Positions 1 to 5,620 of a stretch of DNA of 5,620 nucleotides are shown here, in pieces; within the stretch, counting starts at the first letter, position 1, and every line of letters starts with the position of its first letter. Made by a program: the position numbers and the translations under genes. A model generated the notes under the pieces. It saw nothing but the letters and a program-made list of their open reading frames with translations, was not told where the DNA came from and did no database searches. Source of the stretch: an uncultured Lachnospiraceae bacterium (GTDB taxonomy: Bacteria; Bacillota; Clostridia; Lachnospirales; Lachnospiraceae); NCBI GenBank assembly GCA_902797705.1, contig CADBTX010000115.1, positions 1-5,620 on the forward strand, given 5' to 3'.

Positions 1-532
1 CGATCTCTATTCTCATCTGCACACGGAGCTTTGCGTCAAGGTTTGAAAGAGGCTCGTCCATAAGGAATACCTTGGGGTTACGCACGATGGCACGTCCCAT
101 GGCAACTCTCTGCCTCTGTCCGCCGGAAAGAGCCTTTGGCTTACGGTCAAGGAGCTTTCCGAGATCCAGGATCTCAGCTGCCTGACGAACCTTCTGGTCT
201 ATCTCGTCCTTGGGAACCTTGCGGAGCTTAAGTCCGAAAGCCATGTTGTCATAAACGGTCATATGGGGATACAGAGCGTAGTTCTGGAAAACCATCGCGA
301 TATCCCTGTCCTTGGGCTCCACATCATTTACCATCCTGTCGCCGATGTACAGCTCACCGGAAGTGATGTCCTCGAGTCCCGCAACCATACGGAGAGTTGT
401 GGACTTACCGCAGCCCGAAGGTCCAACGAAGATGATGAATTCCTTGTCTGCTATCTCCAGATTAAAATCCTTAACGGCTTCGAATCCGTTGGGATATTTT
501 TTGAAAATGTGCTTAAGTGATAAACTGGCCAT
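1..532 (-). CDS. Carbohydrate ABC transporter ATP-binding subunit (MsmK/UgpC/MalK family), 3' part beyond window
   Basis: Cytoplasmic ATPase that powers a sugar importer by hydrolysing ATP on paired permease subunits. The first 177 codons are present, starting [16 protein letters not shown]. Visible in order are Walker [10 protein letters not shown] (residues 37-45), the Q-loop Q83 in [13 protein letters not shown], the ABC signature LSGGQ (135-139) followed by RQRVAMGRA, Walker B VFLMDEP (155-161) and the D-loop SNLD (163-166). The H-loop and the C-terminal TOBE/regulatory domain expected in this roughly 370-residue family lie outside the window. The ATG at 530-532 is supported by AGGAGG at 538-543, 5 nt upstream. 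No permease or binding-protein gene is adjacent on this side, which fits a stand-alone ATPase shared by several sugar transporters, but that is inference; the other side is not visible. Six of 12 Arg codons are CGT, unlike the neighbouring cyclase gene. The substrate cannot be told, and the common name UgpC should not be read as glycerol-phosphate uptake. Confidence 0.95.
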   Translation of the reverse strand, partial: MASLSLKHIFKKYPNGFEAVKDFNLEIADKEFIIFVGPSGCGKSTTLRMVAGLEDITSGELYIGDRMVNDVEPKDRDIAMVFQNYALYPHMTVYDNMAFGLKLRKVPKDEIDQKVRQAAEILDLGKLLDRKPKALSGGQRQRVAMGRAIVRNPKVFLMDEPLSNLDAKLRVQMRIEI

Positions 533-537
533 ATCTT

Positions 538-543
538 CCTCCT
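538..543 (-). promoter_or_regulatory. Strong ribosome binding site of the ABC ATPase gene
   Basis: On the minus strand AGGAGG lies 5 nt before the ATG at 532. It is a full-consensus Shine-Dalgarno site and fixes the start of the ATPase gene. Confidence 0.85.
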
Positions 544-573
544 GATATCTGTGTATTACTTTTGGAACCAATA

Positions 574-616
574 AGAGTTCCCACGCCGAAAATGATAACA
601 CAGCGCCGGGAACTCT
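574..616 (-). promoter_or_regulatory. Stem-loop in the leader of the ABC ATPase gene
   Basis: AGAGTTCCC (574-582) and GGGAACTCT (608-616) are a perfect 9-bp inverted repeat. Inside, 584-588 and 601-605 form five more pairs, separated from the outer stem by a small internal loop (1 nt on one side, 2 on the other) and closing a 12-nt loop. One inner pair is G.U in minus-strand RNA but would be a C-A mismatch in plus-strand RNA, so the fold is better in the direction of the genes. The 3' flank (TTATTGGTTCC) is not a proper U-tract, so this is not a standard intrinsic terminator. It could be an mRNA-stabilising 5' hairpin, a weak terminator of the upstream unit, or a two-armed protein-binding site. 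The repeat is directly visible; its role is not known. Confidence 0.55.
592..597 (-). promoter_or_regulatory. Possible extended -10 element for the ABC ATPase gene
   Basis: On the minus strand TGTTATCAT reads as TGn plus TATCAT, an extended -10 matching TATAAT in five of six bases. No good -35 lies 16-18 nt upstream. Transcription would begin near 585, giving a leader of about 53 nt before the ATG. The element sits in the loop of the 574-616 inverted repeat, so a protein bound to the arms would cover it. Confidence 0.3.
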
Positions 617-627
617 ACTAGTAAAGT
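612..627. promoter_or_regulatory. 16-nt near-palindrome, candidate operator
   Basis: Minus strand ACTTTACTAGTAGAGT pairs with itself in seven of eight positions, centred on CTAG (core TACTAGTA). It overlaps the possible -10 element TTTACT (620-625) and one arm of the 574-616 hairpin. This is the usual size and place for a dimeric repressor site of the LacI or GntR type, but it matches no operator I can name, and a short palindrome can arise by chance. Confidence 0.3.
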
Positions 628-648
628 GTTGCCCAAACTTTTTTTAAA
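620..648 (-). promoter_or_regulatory. Candidate promoter for the ABC ATPase gene
   Basis: Minus strand TTTAAA (643-648, four of six to TTGACA), a 17-nt spacer, then TTTACT (620-625, four of six to TATAAT). An A-run lies just beside it. Transcription would start near 612-614, so the message would begin almost exactly at the 574-616 stem-loop. Both boxes are imperfect; this competes with the extended -10 at 592-597. Confidence 0.3.
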
Positions 649-684
649 ATCCTGTACAAGTTAACCTAATGAACCCGTCAGATC

Positions 685-2184
685 TTACTCCTTTTCCTCT
701 CTCTCGTAGATCCTGATCCCGTTCTTTCCGTTTTTCTTCACCTCATAAAGTGCAAGGTCCGCAGCCTTGTATATCTCTTCAAAGGTGGTGCCGTATTTCG
801 GGAACTCCGCGCCTCCTATGCTGGCCGTGGGATTGTATCTCACATGCTCTCCGGCAGAGATGTCCTCGAATACCGTCTTCATCCTCTCCGCCTGCTTCGC
901 CCTCTCCTCCTCAGTGGCAAGATTCTTTAAGAATACGCAGAACTCGTCTCCTCCCAGTCTTCCGATGATGTCCGTGGCCCGGAATTCCGTGATGAGGCGC
1001 TTGCCCACGGCCTTCAGGACTTCGTCGCCGAAGGCATGGCCGTAACTGTCGTTGATATGCTTGAAGTCATCGATGTCAATGATGTAGAACATGGCGGGAC
1101 TGCCGTCATTCTCCATATATCTCCGGATATACTTTTCCGTAGACAGTTTATTGTAGACCCCGGTCAGCAGATCCTTTTCCGCCTCGTGCTTGAGTCTGCT
1201 CCTGGAGCGGTTGGCGGAACGGACTCCCGAATACATGACAATGGCGGAAAGTATTACATATACGAGGAAGGCGATGCCGAAGATGATCCCGTAAACACTG
1301 AATCTCGCCACCTCCGATTCGATCCGCTTGTCTCTCTTTTCCGCGTCTATCATGGTCAGAAGATACCATCTCCCCTCCATCACAGGGGCGAAACGGACAT
1401 AGTACCTTACTCCGTTCAATGTACAGTATATATTCCCGGACTTGTTTTTTTCAAGAAGGGACAGGAAATTGTCCGCTGTCATATTGCTTCCCAGTCTGAA
1501 CAGGGGATTGTCAAAAAGGCTCACTCCCGGCTCTTCACTGTCAAACCCGCTCTCCGCCAGCACGGATCCGTCCTTCGAAAGAAGGATGTGTCCGGAATTC
1601 CACTCCGTCCTGTTGGTTTCGGAAGCATCCGTAAACACGGTCATGGGCAAAAATGCCGTAATGGTGCCGGCTATTTCACCGTTCCTCTCCACCGGGCAGG
1701 ACAGAACAAAGAGTTCCCCCTGGGAGCTGTGGAGCTTTATGTCGTAAACCCCCATTACCTCTTTGCCGCTCAGAGCTTCTTCATTCCACTCTCCATCGGT
1801 GTCCACCAGCTTGACCCCGGCATCGGAAATGATATTCCCGTCGGCATCTGAAATATAGATGCCGTAAGCTGCTGTACTGTCAACCACTCTCTGGAGCATC
1901 TCGCTGTGATCCGCCGTATAGGCCTTCTCATTGAGGCCGGAAAACACGGTTGAAAGCGCTCTGAGTGCATCCCTCACGGTGTAGATCGACTCGCCCAGAG
2001 TCTTGTCAAAGCTGAAATCCGAAGACTTAAGGGTATCTGCATAATACCGTTCCGCGATCCTGCCATACTCCTTTTTAAACATACCGGTGACCAGGAAAAT
2101 AAAGACCAGCATTATGGCCACAAGGAGCAGGAGCTTCACTATGGTGTTTTTATAGCTAGATATCTCGCTTTTCCGTTTCTCCAT
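685..2184 (-). CDS. Membrane-bound diguanylate cyclase with dCache-like sensor (GGDEF protein)
   Basis: Makes cyclic di-GMP from two GTP. 499 residues: short basic N-terminus, membrane helix about 15-35, an extracytoplasmic region of about 260 residues, a second helix about 296-318, a basic linker, and a GGDEF domain about 335-495. The outer region looks like a double Cache fold, with PAS-like strands such as YGIYISDADGNIISD (107-121) and HILLSKDGSVLAES (199-212), ending in GRWYLLTMID (271-280); the ligand is unknown and I see no RxWY amino-acid signature. Catalytic features are intact: GGDEF at 411-415, metal and substrate residues D370, N378 and D387 in DIDDFKHINDSYGHAFGDE, and an I-site R402-x-x-D405 five residues before GGDEF, so an active, product-inhibited enzyme is expected. 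The ATG at 2182-2184 follows GGAGGAG (2188-2194), inside the end of the YesL-like gene, with a 29-nt overlap. This indicates coupled translation. No EAL or HD-GYP domain is present. Confidence 0.95.
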   Translation of the reverse strand: MEKRKSEISSYKNTIVKLLLLVAIMLVFIFLVTGMFKKEYGRIAERYYADTLKSSDFSFDKTLGESIYTVRDALRALSTVFSGLNEKAYTADHSEMLQRVVDSTAAYGIYISDADGNIISDAGVKLVDTDGEWNEEALSGKEVMGVYDIKLHSSQGELFVLSCPVERNGEIAGTITAFLPMTVFTDASETNRTEWNSGHILLSKDGSVLAESGFDSEEPGVSLFDNPLFRLGSNMTADNFLSLLEKNKSGNIYCTLNGVRYYVRFAPVMEGRWYLLTMIDAEKRDKRIESEVARFSVYGIIFGIAFLVYVILSAIVMYSGVRSANRSRSRLKHEAEKDLLTGVYNKLSTEKYIRRYMENDGSPAMFYIIDIDDFKHINDSYGHAFGDEVLKAVGKRLITEFRATDIIGRLGGDEFCVFLKNLATEEERAKQAERMKTVFEDISAGEHVRYNPTASIGGAEFPKYGTTFEEIYKAADLALYEVKKNGKNGIRIYEREEKE

Positions 2185-2812
2185 CTTCTCCTCCAGCCTT
2201 TATCAGGGGATCGAACAACCTCTTGAAAATATATGAATTCGCAAGAGAAATAAGAGAAAATCCCATCAGAAGATAAAACGGGACTCCAAATCTTATATAC
2301 ACATATCCGGCAATGAGAGGAAGCACATTCATAAGTATCAGCACCACCGTCCACGGAAGGTAGCGGAGAGCTAAAAGCAGCGCGTTCCTCATGGTATTTA
2401 CAATCGTGTTATCGAATTTTGCCAGCAGCGGAAACACGTATATGTATTCAAATATACAAAGAAACCCCAGTATAAACAGCATGCACCGGAGCACCATCTG
2501 CAGCGGGAAAGTCCCCACACTTCCAAGTATACGCATATCTGCTGCAAACACAACCGAAAAGAAGAGAAGGATCAGCCATATGGCCGTGGCCTGCAGAAAA
2601 TTTTCCTTAAAGGCCTTAAAAAATCCCTTTACGATATAGCCCTCTTCCTTCCTGCTCATCTTCTGTGTTATGGCGGAAAGCGCAGTGACCGCCGCTCCTA
2701 TTGTAAAGACCGGTATGCAGCATATCATAAAGATCACGTTCAATATAACTATATCGGCCAGTCTTTCGAAAAAACTTACAAAGGGCCCTTCGTAATCAAA
2801 AATATTGCTCAT
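2156..2812 (-). CDS. YesL-family (DUF624) polytopic membrane protein
   Basis: A 218-residue integral membrane protein of unknown biochemical function. The N-terminal part fits the YesL/DUF624 pattern: an amphipathic start, a helix LADIVILNVIFMICCIPVF (about 18-36) ending in the characteristic CxxPxFTIGA step, then TALSAITQKMSRKEEGYI and the cytoplasmic FFKAFKENFLQAT segment (64-76). Hydrophobic stretches at about 20-46, 74-92, 104-130, 150-170 and 173-195 suggest five membrane spans. Family members often sit in Firmicute carbohydrate-use loci beside ABC sugar transporters and sensor kinases (established context); here it lies between a dGTPase and a diguanylate cyclase. The ATG at 2810-2812 is 1 nt past the dGTPase stop, with GAGG (2820-2823) 7 nt before it, and the C-terminus is overlapped by the cyclase start. 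A membrane partner of the cyclase is a reasonable inference, not shown. The charged tail (KAGGEDGETEKRDI) carries the cyclase's ribosome binding site in its coding sequence. Confidence 0.88.
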   Translation of the reverse strand: MSNIFDYEGPFVSFFERLADIVILNVIFMICCIPVFTIGAAVTALSAITQKMSRKEEGYIVKGFFKAFKENFLQATAIWLILLFFSVVFAADMRILGSVGTFPLQMVLRCMLFILGFLCIFEYIYVFPLLAKFDNTIVNTMRNALLLALRYLPWTVVLILMNVLPLIAGYVYIRFGVPFYLLMGFSLISLANSYIFKRLFDPLIKAGGEDGETEKRDI

Positions 2813-2813
2813 A

Positions 2814-4055
2814 TCAGTACCTCAGGAGTTCCTGATAGCAGTTTATGGCATACTGGTCGGTCATGCCCGCGATATAGTCTATCACCGCCTGAGTGAAGGT
2901 GCGTTCGGTCTCCAGACCGCCGTAGATCTTTTCGTTGTCGCACTCGGGACGGTTAAAACCGGCAATGCTTATCCTGGCTCCCGGCAGTGTCACATAGCGG
3001 GTGAGCCAGTCCCCGAAGCCGTGCATGAGTTCAGGGTAGTAGGCCTCCGCCTCATGTATCCTTTCAAAGGTCTTGTCACCGTCATATACATCGCTCAGAG
3101 CCATGAAAAGCTCCACTATGACAAGCTCCGCATAATGCACGAAGGGCAGGAGCCATCTGCTGTTGTAAATGTGCTCGTAATTGAACTTCTTTATCCGTAC
3201 CAGATTTTTCTGGGCTTCCCGGCTCAGGGCTATGCCGGTGTCCGGGTCTGAATTCCTGCAGATATCGATGATCATACCGTGCATGATTATCCCCGTATTC
3301 AGGGCTCCGTCCTTTTCATCCCCCGCCATCTCTTCCAGGGTCTTTATATGTCCCCTGTCCAGTATGCCAAGGGTCAGGGCGTCCTCTATGTCCCGTCCCA
3401 GATATGCGATCTTGTCCGCGATCTTTACCACCGCCCCTTCCCAGGAGGCGCTCTGGTACTCACCGGCCTTGGTGAAATCAGTTTCCAGGTCTATAAATTC
3501 CGCCCTTGGCCGTATCCCGTTATCGTCCATCTCTCCGCAGTGGGAGATTATTCCGTCCCTCACGCCGTATGTGAGGTCCAGATTCTTATAGTGCTTGAAA
3601 TTGTCCTCCAGAAGCTCCACCTTATCCACCAGCCGGAGCCCGTTCCTCTCATGCCAGAAGGGTCTTTTCAGATATTTCTCCGAAAGGGTGGAAAGGGTCT
3701 TTTCCCCTTCGTGGCCAAAGGGGGCATGTCCCAGATCGTGCCCCATGGCAATGGCCTTGATGAGTTCGAGGTTCAGCCCCAGATACCTTCCTATGGTGGA
3801 GGCCACGGATTCCACATGGGCCGCATGCTCTATCCTGGTGCAGATATGGTCCGAGCCCGCTGCGTTATAGAAGACCTGGGTCTTATGCTTCAGCCTTCTG
3901 TATGCCAGGCTGTGGAGTATACGGGTATAATCCCTGGCGAATTCGCTCCTTATGTCATCTTCCCTTTTGTAAAGGGCGCTCTGTCTCTCTATTAACTTTT
4001 CATAACCGGGGTTGCCGGGAAAGGCGGCAACGTCACGGAATTTTCCCTGCTCCAT
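2814..4055 (-). CDS. dgt: dGTPase-family HD-domain deoxynucleoside triphosphate triphosphohydrolase
   Basis: Cytoplasmic enzyme that hydrolyses dGTP (or other dNTPs in related enzymes) to the deoxynucleoside and triphosphate, limiting dNTP pools. Numbered from the chosen ATG (413 residues), the HD metal-site residues are H77 in CTRIEHAAHV, H106-D107 in the motif MGHDLGHAPFGHEGEK (with H110 and H115), and D214 in KIADKIAYLGRDIEDAL. The N-terminal SLAYRRLKHKTQVF and the C-terminal AGMTDQYAINCYQELL are also typical, and the length suits the bacterial family. Start choice: ATG at 4053-4055 has GAGG (4062-4065) 6 nt upstream. A TTG at 4068-4070, overlapping the dnaB stop as TTGA, would add five residues (MTRGE) but has no visible ribosome binding site. 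The gene follows dnaB directly and is followed 1 nt later by the YesL-like gene. In many Clostridia dgt instead lies by dnaG-rpoD, so the link to replication is kept but the partner differs. Exact substrate preference cannot be read from sequence. Confidence 0.93.
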   Translation of the reverse strand: MEQGKFRDVAAFPGNPGYEKLIERQSALYKREDDIRSEFARDYTRILHSLAYRRLKHKTQVFYNAAGSDHICTRIEHAAHVESVASTIGRYLGLNLELIKAIAMGHDLGHAPFGHEGEKTLSTLSEKYLKRPFWHERNGLRLVDKVELLEDNFKHYKNLDLTYGVRDGIISHCGEMDDNGIRPRAEFIDLETDFTKAGEYQSASWEGAVVKIADKIAYLGRDIEDALTLGILDRGHIKTLEEMAGDEKDGALNTGIIMHGMIIDICRNSDPDTGIALSREAQKNLVRIKKFNYEHIYNSRWLLPFVHYAELVIVELFMALSDVYDGDKTFERIHEAEAYYPELMHGFGDWLTRYVTLPGARISIAGFNRPECDNEKIYGGLETERTFTQAVIDYIAGMTDQYAINCYQELLRY

Positions 4056-4066
4056 TTCTCCCCTCG

Positions 4067-5422
4067 TCAATTTGATCTGTCGTATTCGATATCCATGAAT
4101 TTGGTATACATGGGAGTCCAGCCCAGCATCTTCTTGCCCACGGCACCGTTTCTCTGCTTGGCTATTATTATCTCTGCGATATTCTTATCCTCAGTATCCG
4201 GATGGTAGTAGTCGTCCCTGTAGATGAACATTACCACGTCCGCGTCCTGCTCTATGGCACCGGATTCCCTCAGGTCCGAGAGCATGGGCCTTTTATCCGG
4301 CCTCTTCTCCACTTCACGGGAGAGCTGGGACAGCGCCACCACCGGCACTTCCAGTTCCCTTGCAAGAGCCTTTAAGGATCTGGAGATATCCGATATCTCC
4401 TGCTGACGCCCGGCGTCCCTTCTGGTGCTGCTGGAGGTCATGAGCTGAAGATAGTCCACCAGGACCATATCCAGTCCCCCCTCCATTTTCTGCTTCCTGC
4501 ATTTGCTCCGCATCTCCGCCACAGAGATAGCGGGGGTATCATCTATAACAAGCTTCGATCTTCCTATGATGGCGGCGCTTCCAATAACGCTCTTCCACTC
4601 GGATTCCTTTATGTCTCCCACCCTGATCTTTGTGGCATCCACATAGGATTCCATGGCAATAAGCCTGTTTACCAGCTGTTCTTTGGACATTTCCAGAGAA
4701 AAGATCATCACAGGCTTGTTCTTTCTGAATGCGGCGTGTTCCGCGATATTCAGGGCAAAAGCCGTCTTTCCCATAGAGGGACGGGCTGCGATAAGGATGA
4801 GGTCGGACTTCTGGAGACCTGCCGTCATCAGATCGATCCCCGAAAAGCCTGTTTCCACGCCGGTAACCACACTTCCGCTCTTCTGGGCCTTTTCGATATT
4901 GTCCAGCACGTCCATCACTATGCTGCTGATGGGTTTCAGGCTGTCCCCCTTACCCCCGGACTGGACTATGTCAAATATCTTTTTCTCCGCCTGCTCCAGG
5001 ATCTCCGGCGTTTCCGAAGCCCCCTTGAAGCACTCGTCGGCTATTTCCTCATTGGCCTTGATGAGTTCCCTCTTTATGGCATTGTCCCGGACTATCTTCG
5101 CATAGGCCCGGATGCTGGAGCTGGAGGGAACGCTCTCGATAAGCTCTGCGATGAACCTGGCATTCCTGATCTCCGGAGGAGCCTGCATCTCCTTCAGCTT
5201 CTCCAATATGGTGACGGAATCCACCGGTTTTCCCGAATTGTATATTTCGACGATGGCCTTGAAAAAAACGCCGTACTGCCTCACATAAAAGCTCTCCGGC
5301 GACAGTATTTCGGAAGCTGTAAGTATGGCGTCTCCCGAAAGCATCATGGATCCTATTACGGACATCTCAGCGTCCGTGGAATGGGGCGGTATTCTCTTTA
5401 TTTCGTTCTCTCCGCTATCCAT
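4067..5422 (-). CDS. dnaB: Replicative DNA helicase DnaB
   Basis: Hexameric 5'-3' helicase that unwinds the chromosome at the fork and recruits primase DnaG. At 451 residues it has the normal length, with no intein. The N-terminal domain (about 10-115) begins IPPHSTDAEMSVIGSMML; a linker (about 150-185) leads to the RecA-like motor. Motor features are TGFSGIDLMTAGL (191-203), Walker A ARPSMGKTA (213-221, K219), FSLEMSKEQL (241-250), Walker B VLVDYLQLM (320-328, D323), the sensor-like ALSQLSREVEKR (363-374, Q366), DLRESGAIEQDADVVMFI (383-400) and AKQRNG (421-426), which carries the arginine finger region (R424). The ATG at 5420-5422 is the first in-frame start after a TGA nine nt upstream. The nearest Shine-Dalgarno-like AGGA (5433-5436) is 10 nt away inside rplI, so coupling to rplI translation is likely. 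The rplI-dnaB order is conserved in Firmicutes, which supports the chromosomal, housekeeping copy rather than a phage or plasmid helicase. Confidence 0.97.
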   Translation of the reverse strand: MDSGENEIKRIPPHSTDAEMSVIGSMMLSGDAILTASEILSPESFYVRQYGVFFKAIVEIYNSGKPVDSVTILEKLKEMQAPPEIRNARFIAELIESVPSSSSIRAYAKIVRDNAIKRELIKANEEIADECFKGASETPEILEQAEKKIFDIVQSGGKGDSLKPISSIVMDVLDNIEKAQKSGSVVTGVETGFSGIDLMTAGLQKSDLILIAARPSMGKTAFALNIAEHAAFRKNKPVMIFSLEMSKEQLVNRLIAMESYVDATKIRVGDIKESEWKSVIGSAAIIGRSKLVIDDTPAISVAEMRSKCRKQKMEGGLDMVLVDYLQLMTSSSTRRDAGRQQEISDISRSLKALARELEVPVVALSQLSREVEKRPDKRPMLSDLRESGAIEQDADVVMFIYRDDYYHPDTEDKNIAEIIIAKQRNGAVGKKMLGWTPMYTKFMDIEYDRSN

Positions 5423-5428
5423 GACCCA

Positions 5429-5620
5429 TCATTCCTGCACAACGTGTAAGGTGAACTCTCCCTGTACCTCCGGATGGAGCTTAACGGTTATAACATAATC
5501 CCCCAGAGCCTTTATTGGATCCTTTACCACGATCTTCTTCTTATCCAGTTCCATTCCCTTCTGCTCTTTGACAGCTTCCGCTATCTCTTTCGAAGAGACT
5601 GAACCGAAGGTCTTTCCGTC
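5429..5620 (-). CDS. rplI: 50S ribosomal protein L9, C-terminal part
   Basis: The last 63 codons and a TGA stop (5429-5431); the N-terminal rRNA-binding domain and long connecting helix lie beyond the window edge. The visible part is the C-terminal globular domain: DGKTFGSVSSKEIAEAVKEQ, then MELDKKKIVVKDPIKALGDY, then VKLHPEVQGEFTLHVVQE to the end. DGKxFGSVxxKxIAEA, PIKxLGxY and VKLHPEV are hallmark segments of L9. L9 binds 23S rRNA domain V near the L1 stalk and helps restrain translational slippage. The gene ends 6 nt before the dnaB ATG, so the two are almost certainly co-transcribed. The promoter of the unit must be upstream of the window. Confidence 0.95.
   Translation of the reverse strand, partial: DGKTFGSVSSKEIAEAVKEQKGMELDKKKIVVKDPIKALGDYVITVKLHPEVQGEFTLHVVQE

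Noticed and set aside
623..645. Short hairpin (AAAGT/ACTTT) running into seven Ts on the plus strand, resembling a terminator
   Set aside because: The stem is only five A/T-rich pairs and there is no plus-strand gene to terminate. Read on the minus strand the T-run is an A-run ahead of the stem, so it does not terminate the cyclase gene either.
655..687. Search for an intrinsic terminator just after the cyclase stop codon
   Set aside because: Small palindromes such as AGATCT, GTTAAC and TGTACA are present, but none forms a GC-rich stem with a T-run.
1036..1851. 271-residue plus-strand open frame opposite the cyclase gene
   Set aside because: It lies fully antisense to a clear GGDEF gene, its translation shows no recognisable domain, and it is explained by the codon bias of the real gene on the other strand.
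3279..3995. 238-residue plus-strand open frame opposite the dGTPase gene
   Set aside because: Antisense shadow of a well-supported HD-domain gene; no family features in its translation.
2814..4055. Possibility that the HD-domain protein is part of a dedicated anti-phage system
   Set aside because: It lies between housekeeping dnaB and a membrane protein gene with no nuclease, toxin or mobile-element neighbours, and has normal dGTPase motifs. A defence role cannot be excluded but nothing here supports it.
4067..5422. Possibility that the helicase is a phage or plasmid DnaB, or holds an intein
   Set aside because: It follows rplI directly as in Firmicute chromosomes, has the usual length, and its Walker A and Walker B regions are uninterrupted.
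4736..5449. 237-residue plus-strand open frame opposite dnaB
   Set aside because: Antisense to the DnaB motor and N-terminal domains, with low-complexity, domain-free translation.

Overview
The window carries six genes, all on the minus strand, and reads as a chromosomal segment of a Firmicute, most likely a Clostridia/Lachnospiraceae-type anaerobe. The clues are strong AGGAGG-type ribosome binding sites, the order rplI-dnaB, a YesL-family (DUF624) membrane protein and an MsmK/UgpC-type sugar-transporter ATPase. The genus cannot be set from this sequence. There is no rRNA, tRNA, CRISPR array, IS element or prophage-like gene, and base composition looks even apart from a codon-use shift in the last gene.

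In transcription order (right to left) the window starts inside rplI (ribosomal protein L9, C-terminal 63 codons, 5429-5620). Six bases later comes dnaB, the replicative helicase (4067-5422), then a dGTPase-family HD-domain dNTP triphosphohydrolase (2814-4055), a YesL/DUF624 polytopic membrane protein (2156-2812), and a membrane-bound diguanylate cyclase with a dCache-like sensor and an intact GGDEF domain (685-2184). Junctions are +6 nt, +11 nt (or a 4-nt overlap if a TTG start is used), +1 nt and a 29-nt overlap, so these five genes look like one co-transcribed, translationally coupled unit. Translation and replication functions come first; membrane sensing and c-di-GMP signalling follow.

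A 152-nt gap (533-684) separates the cyclase from an ABC transporter ATPase (1-532, C-terminal half beyond the window). This gap is the only real intergenic region. It holds a 14-pair imperfect stem-loop, a 16-nt near-palindrome, two possible promoters for the ATPase gene, and no convincing intrinsic terminator. The ATPase uses the CGT arginine codon far more than the cyclase gene does, which suggests high expression and fits the shared sugar-uptake ATPases of this group.

Functionally there is a replication/dNTP-control pair (DnaB, dGTPase) and a membrane signalling pair (YesL-like protein, diguanylate cyclase) next to a sugar-uptake ATPase. I found no clear undescribed defence or mobile system. 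The items most worth a second look are the coupled YesL/cyclase pair and the structured leader of the ATPase gene.
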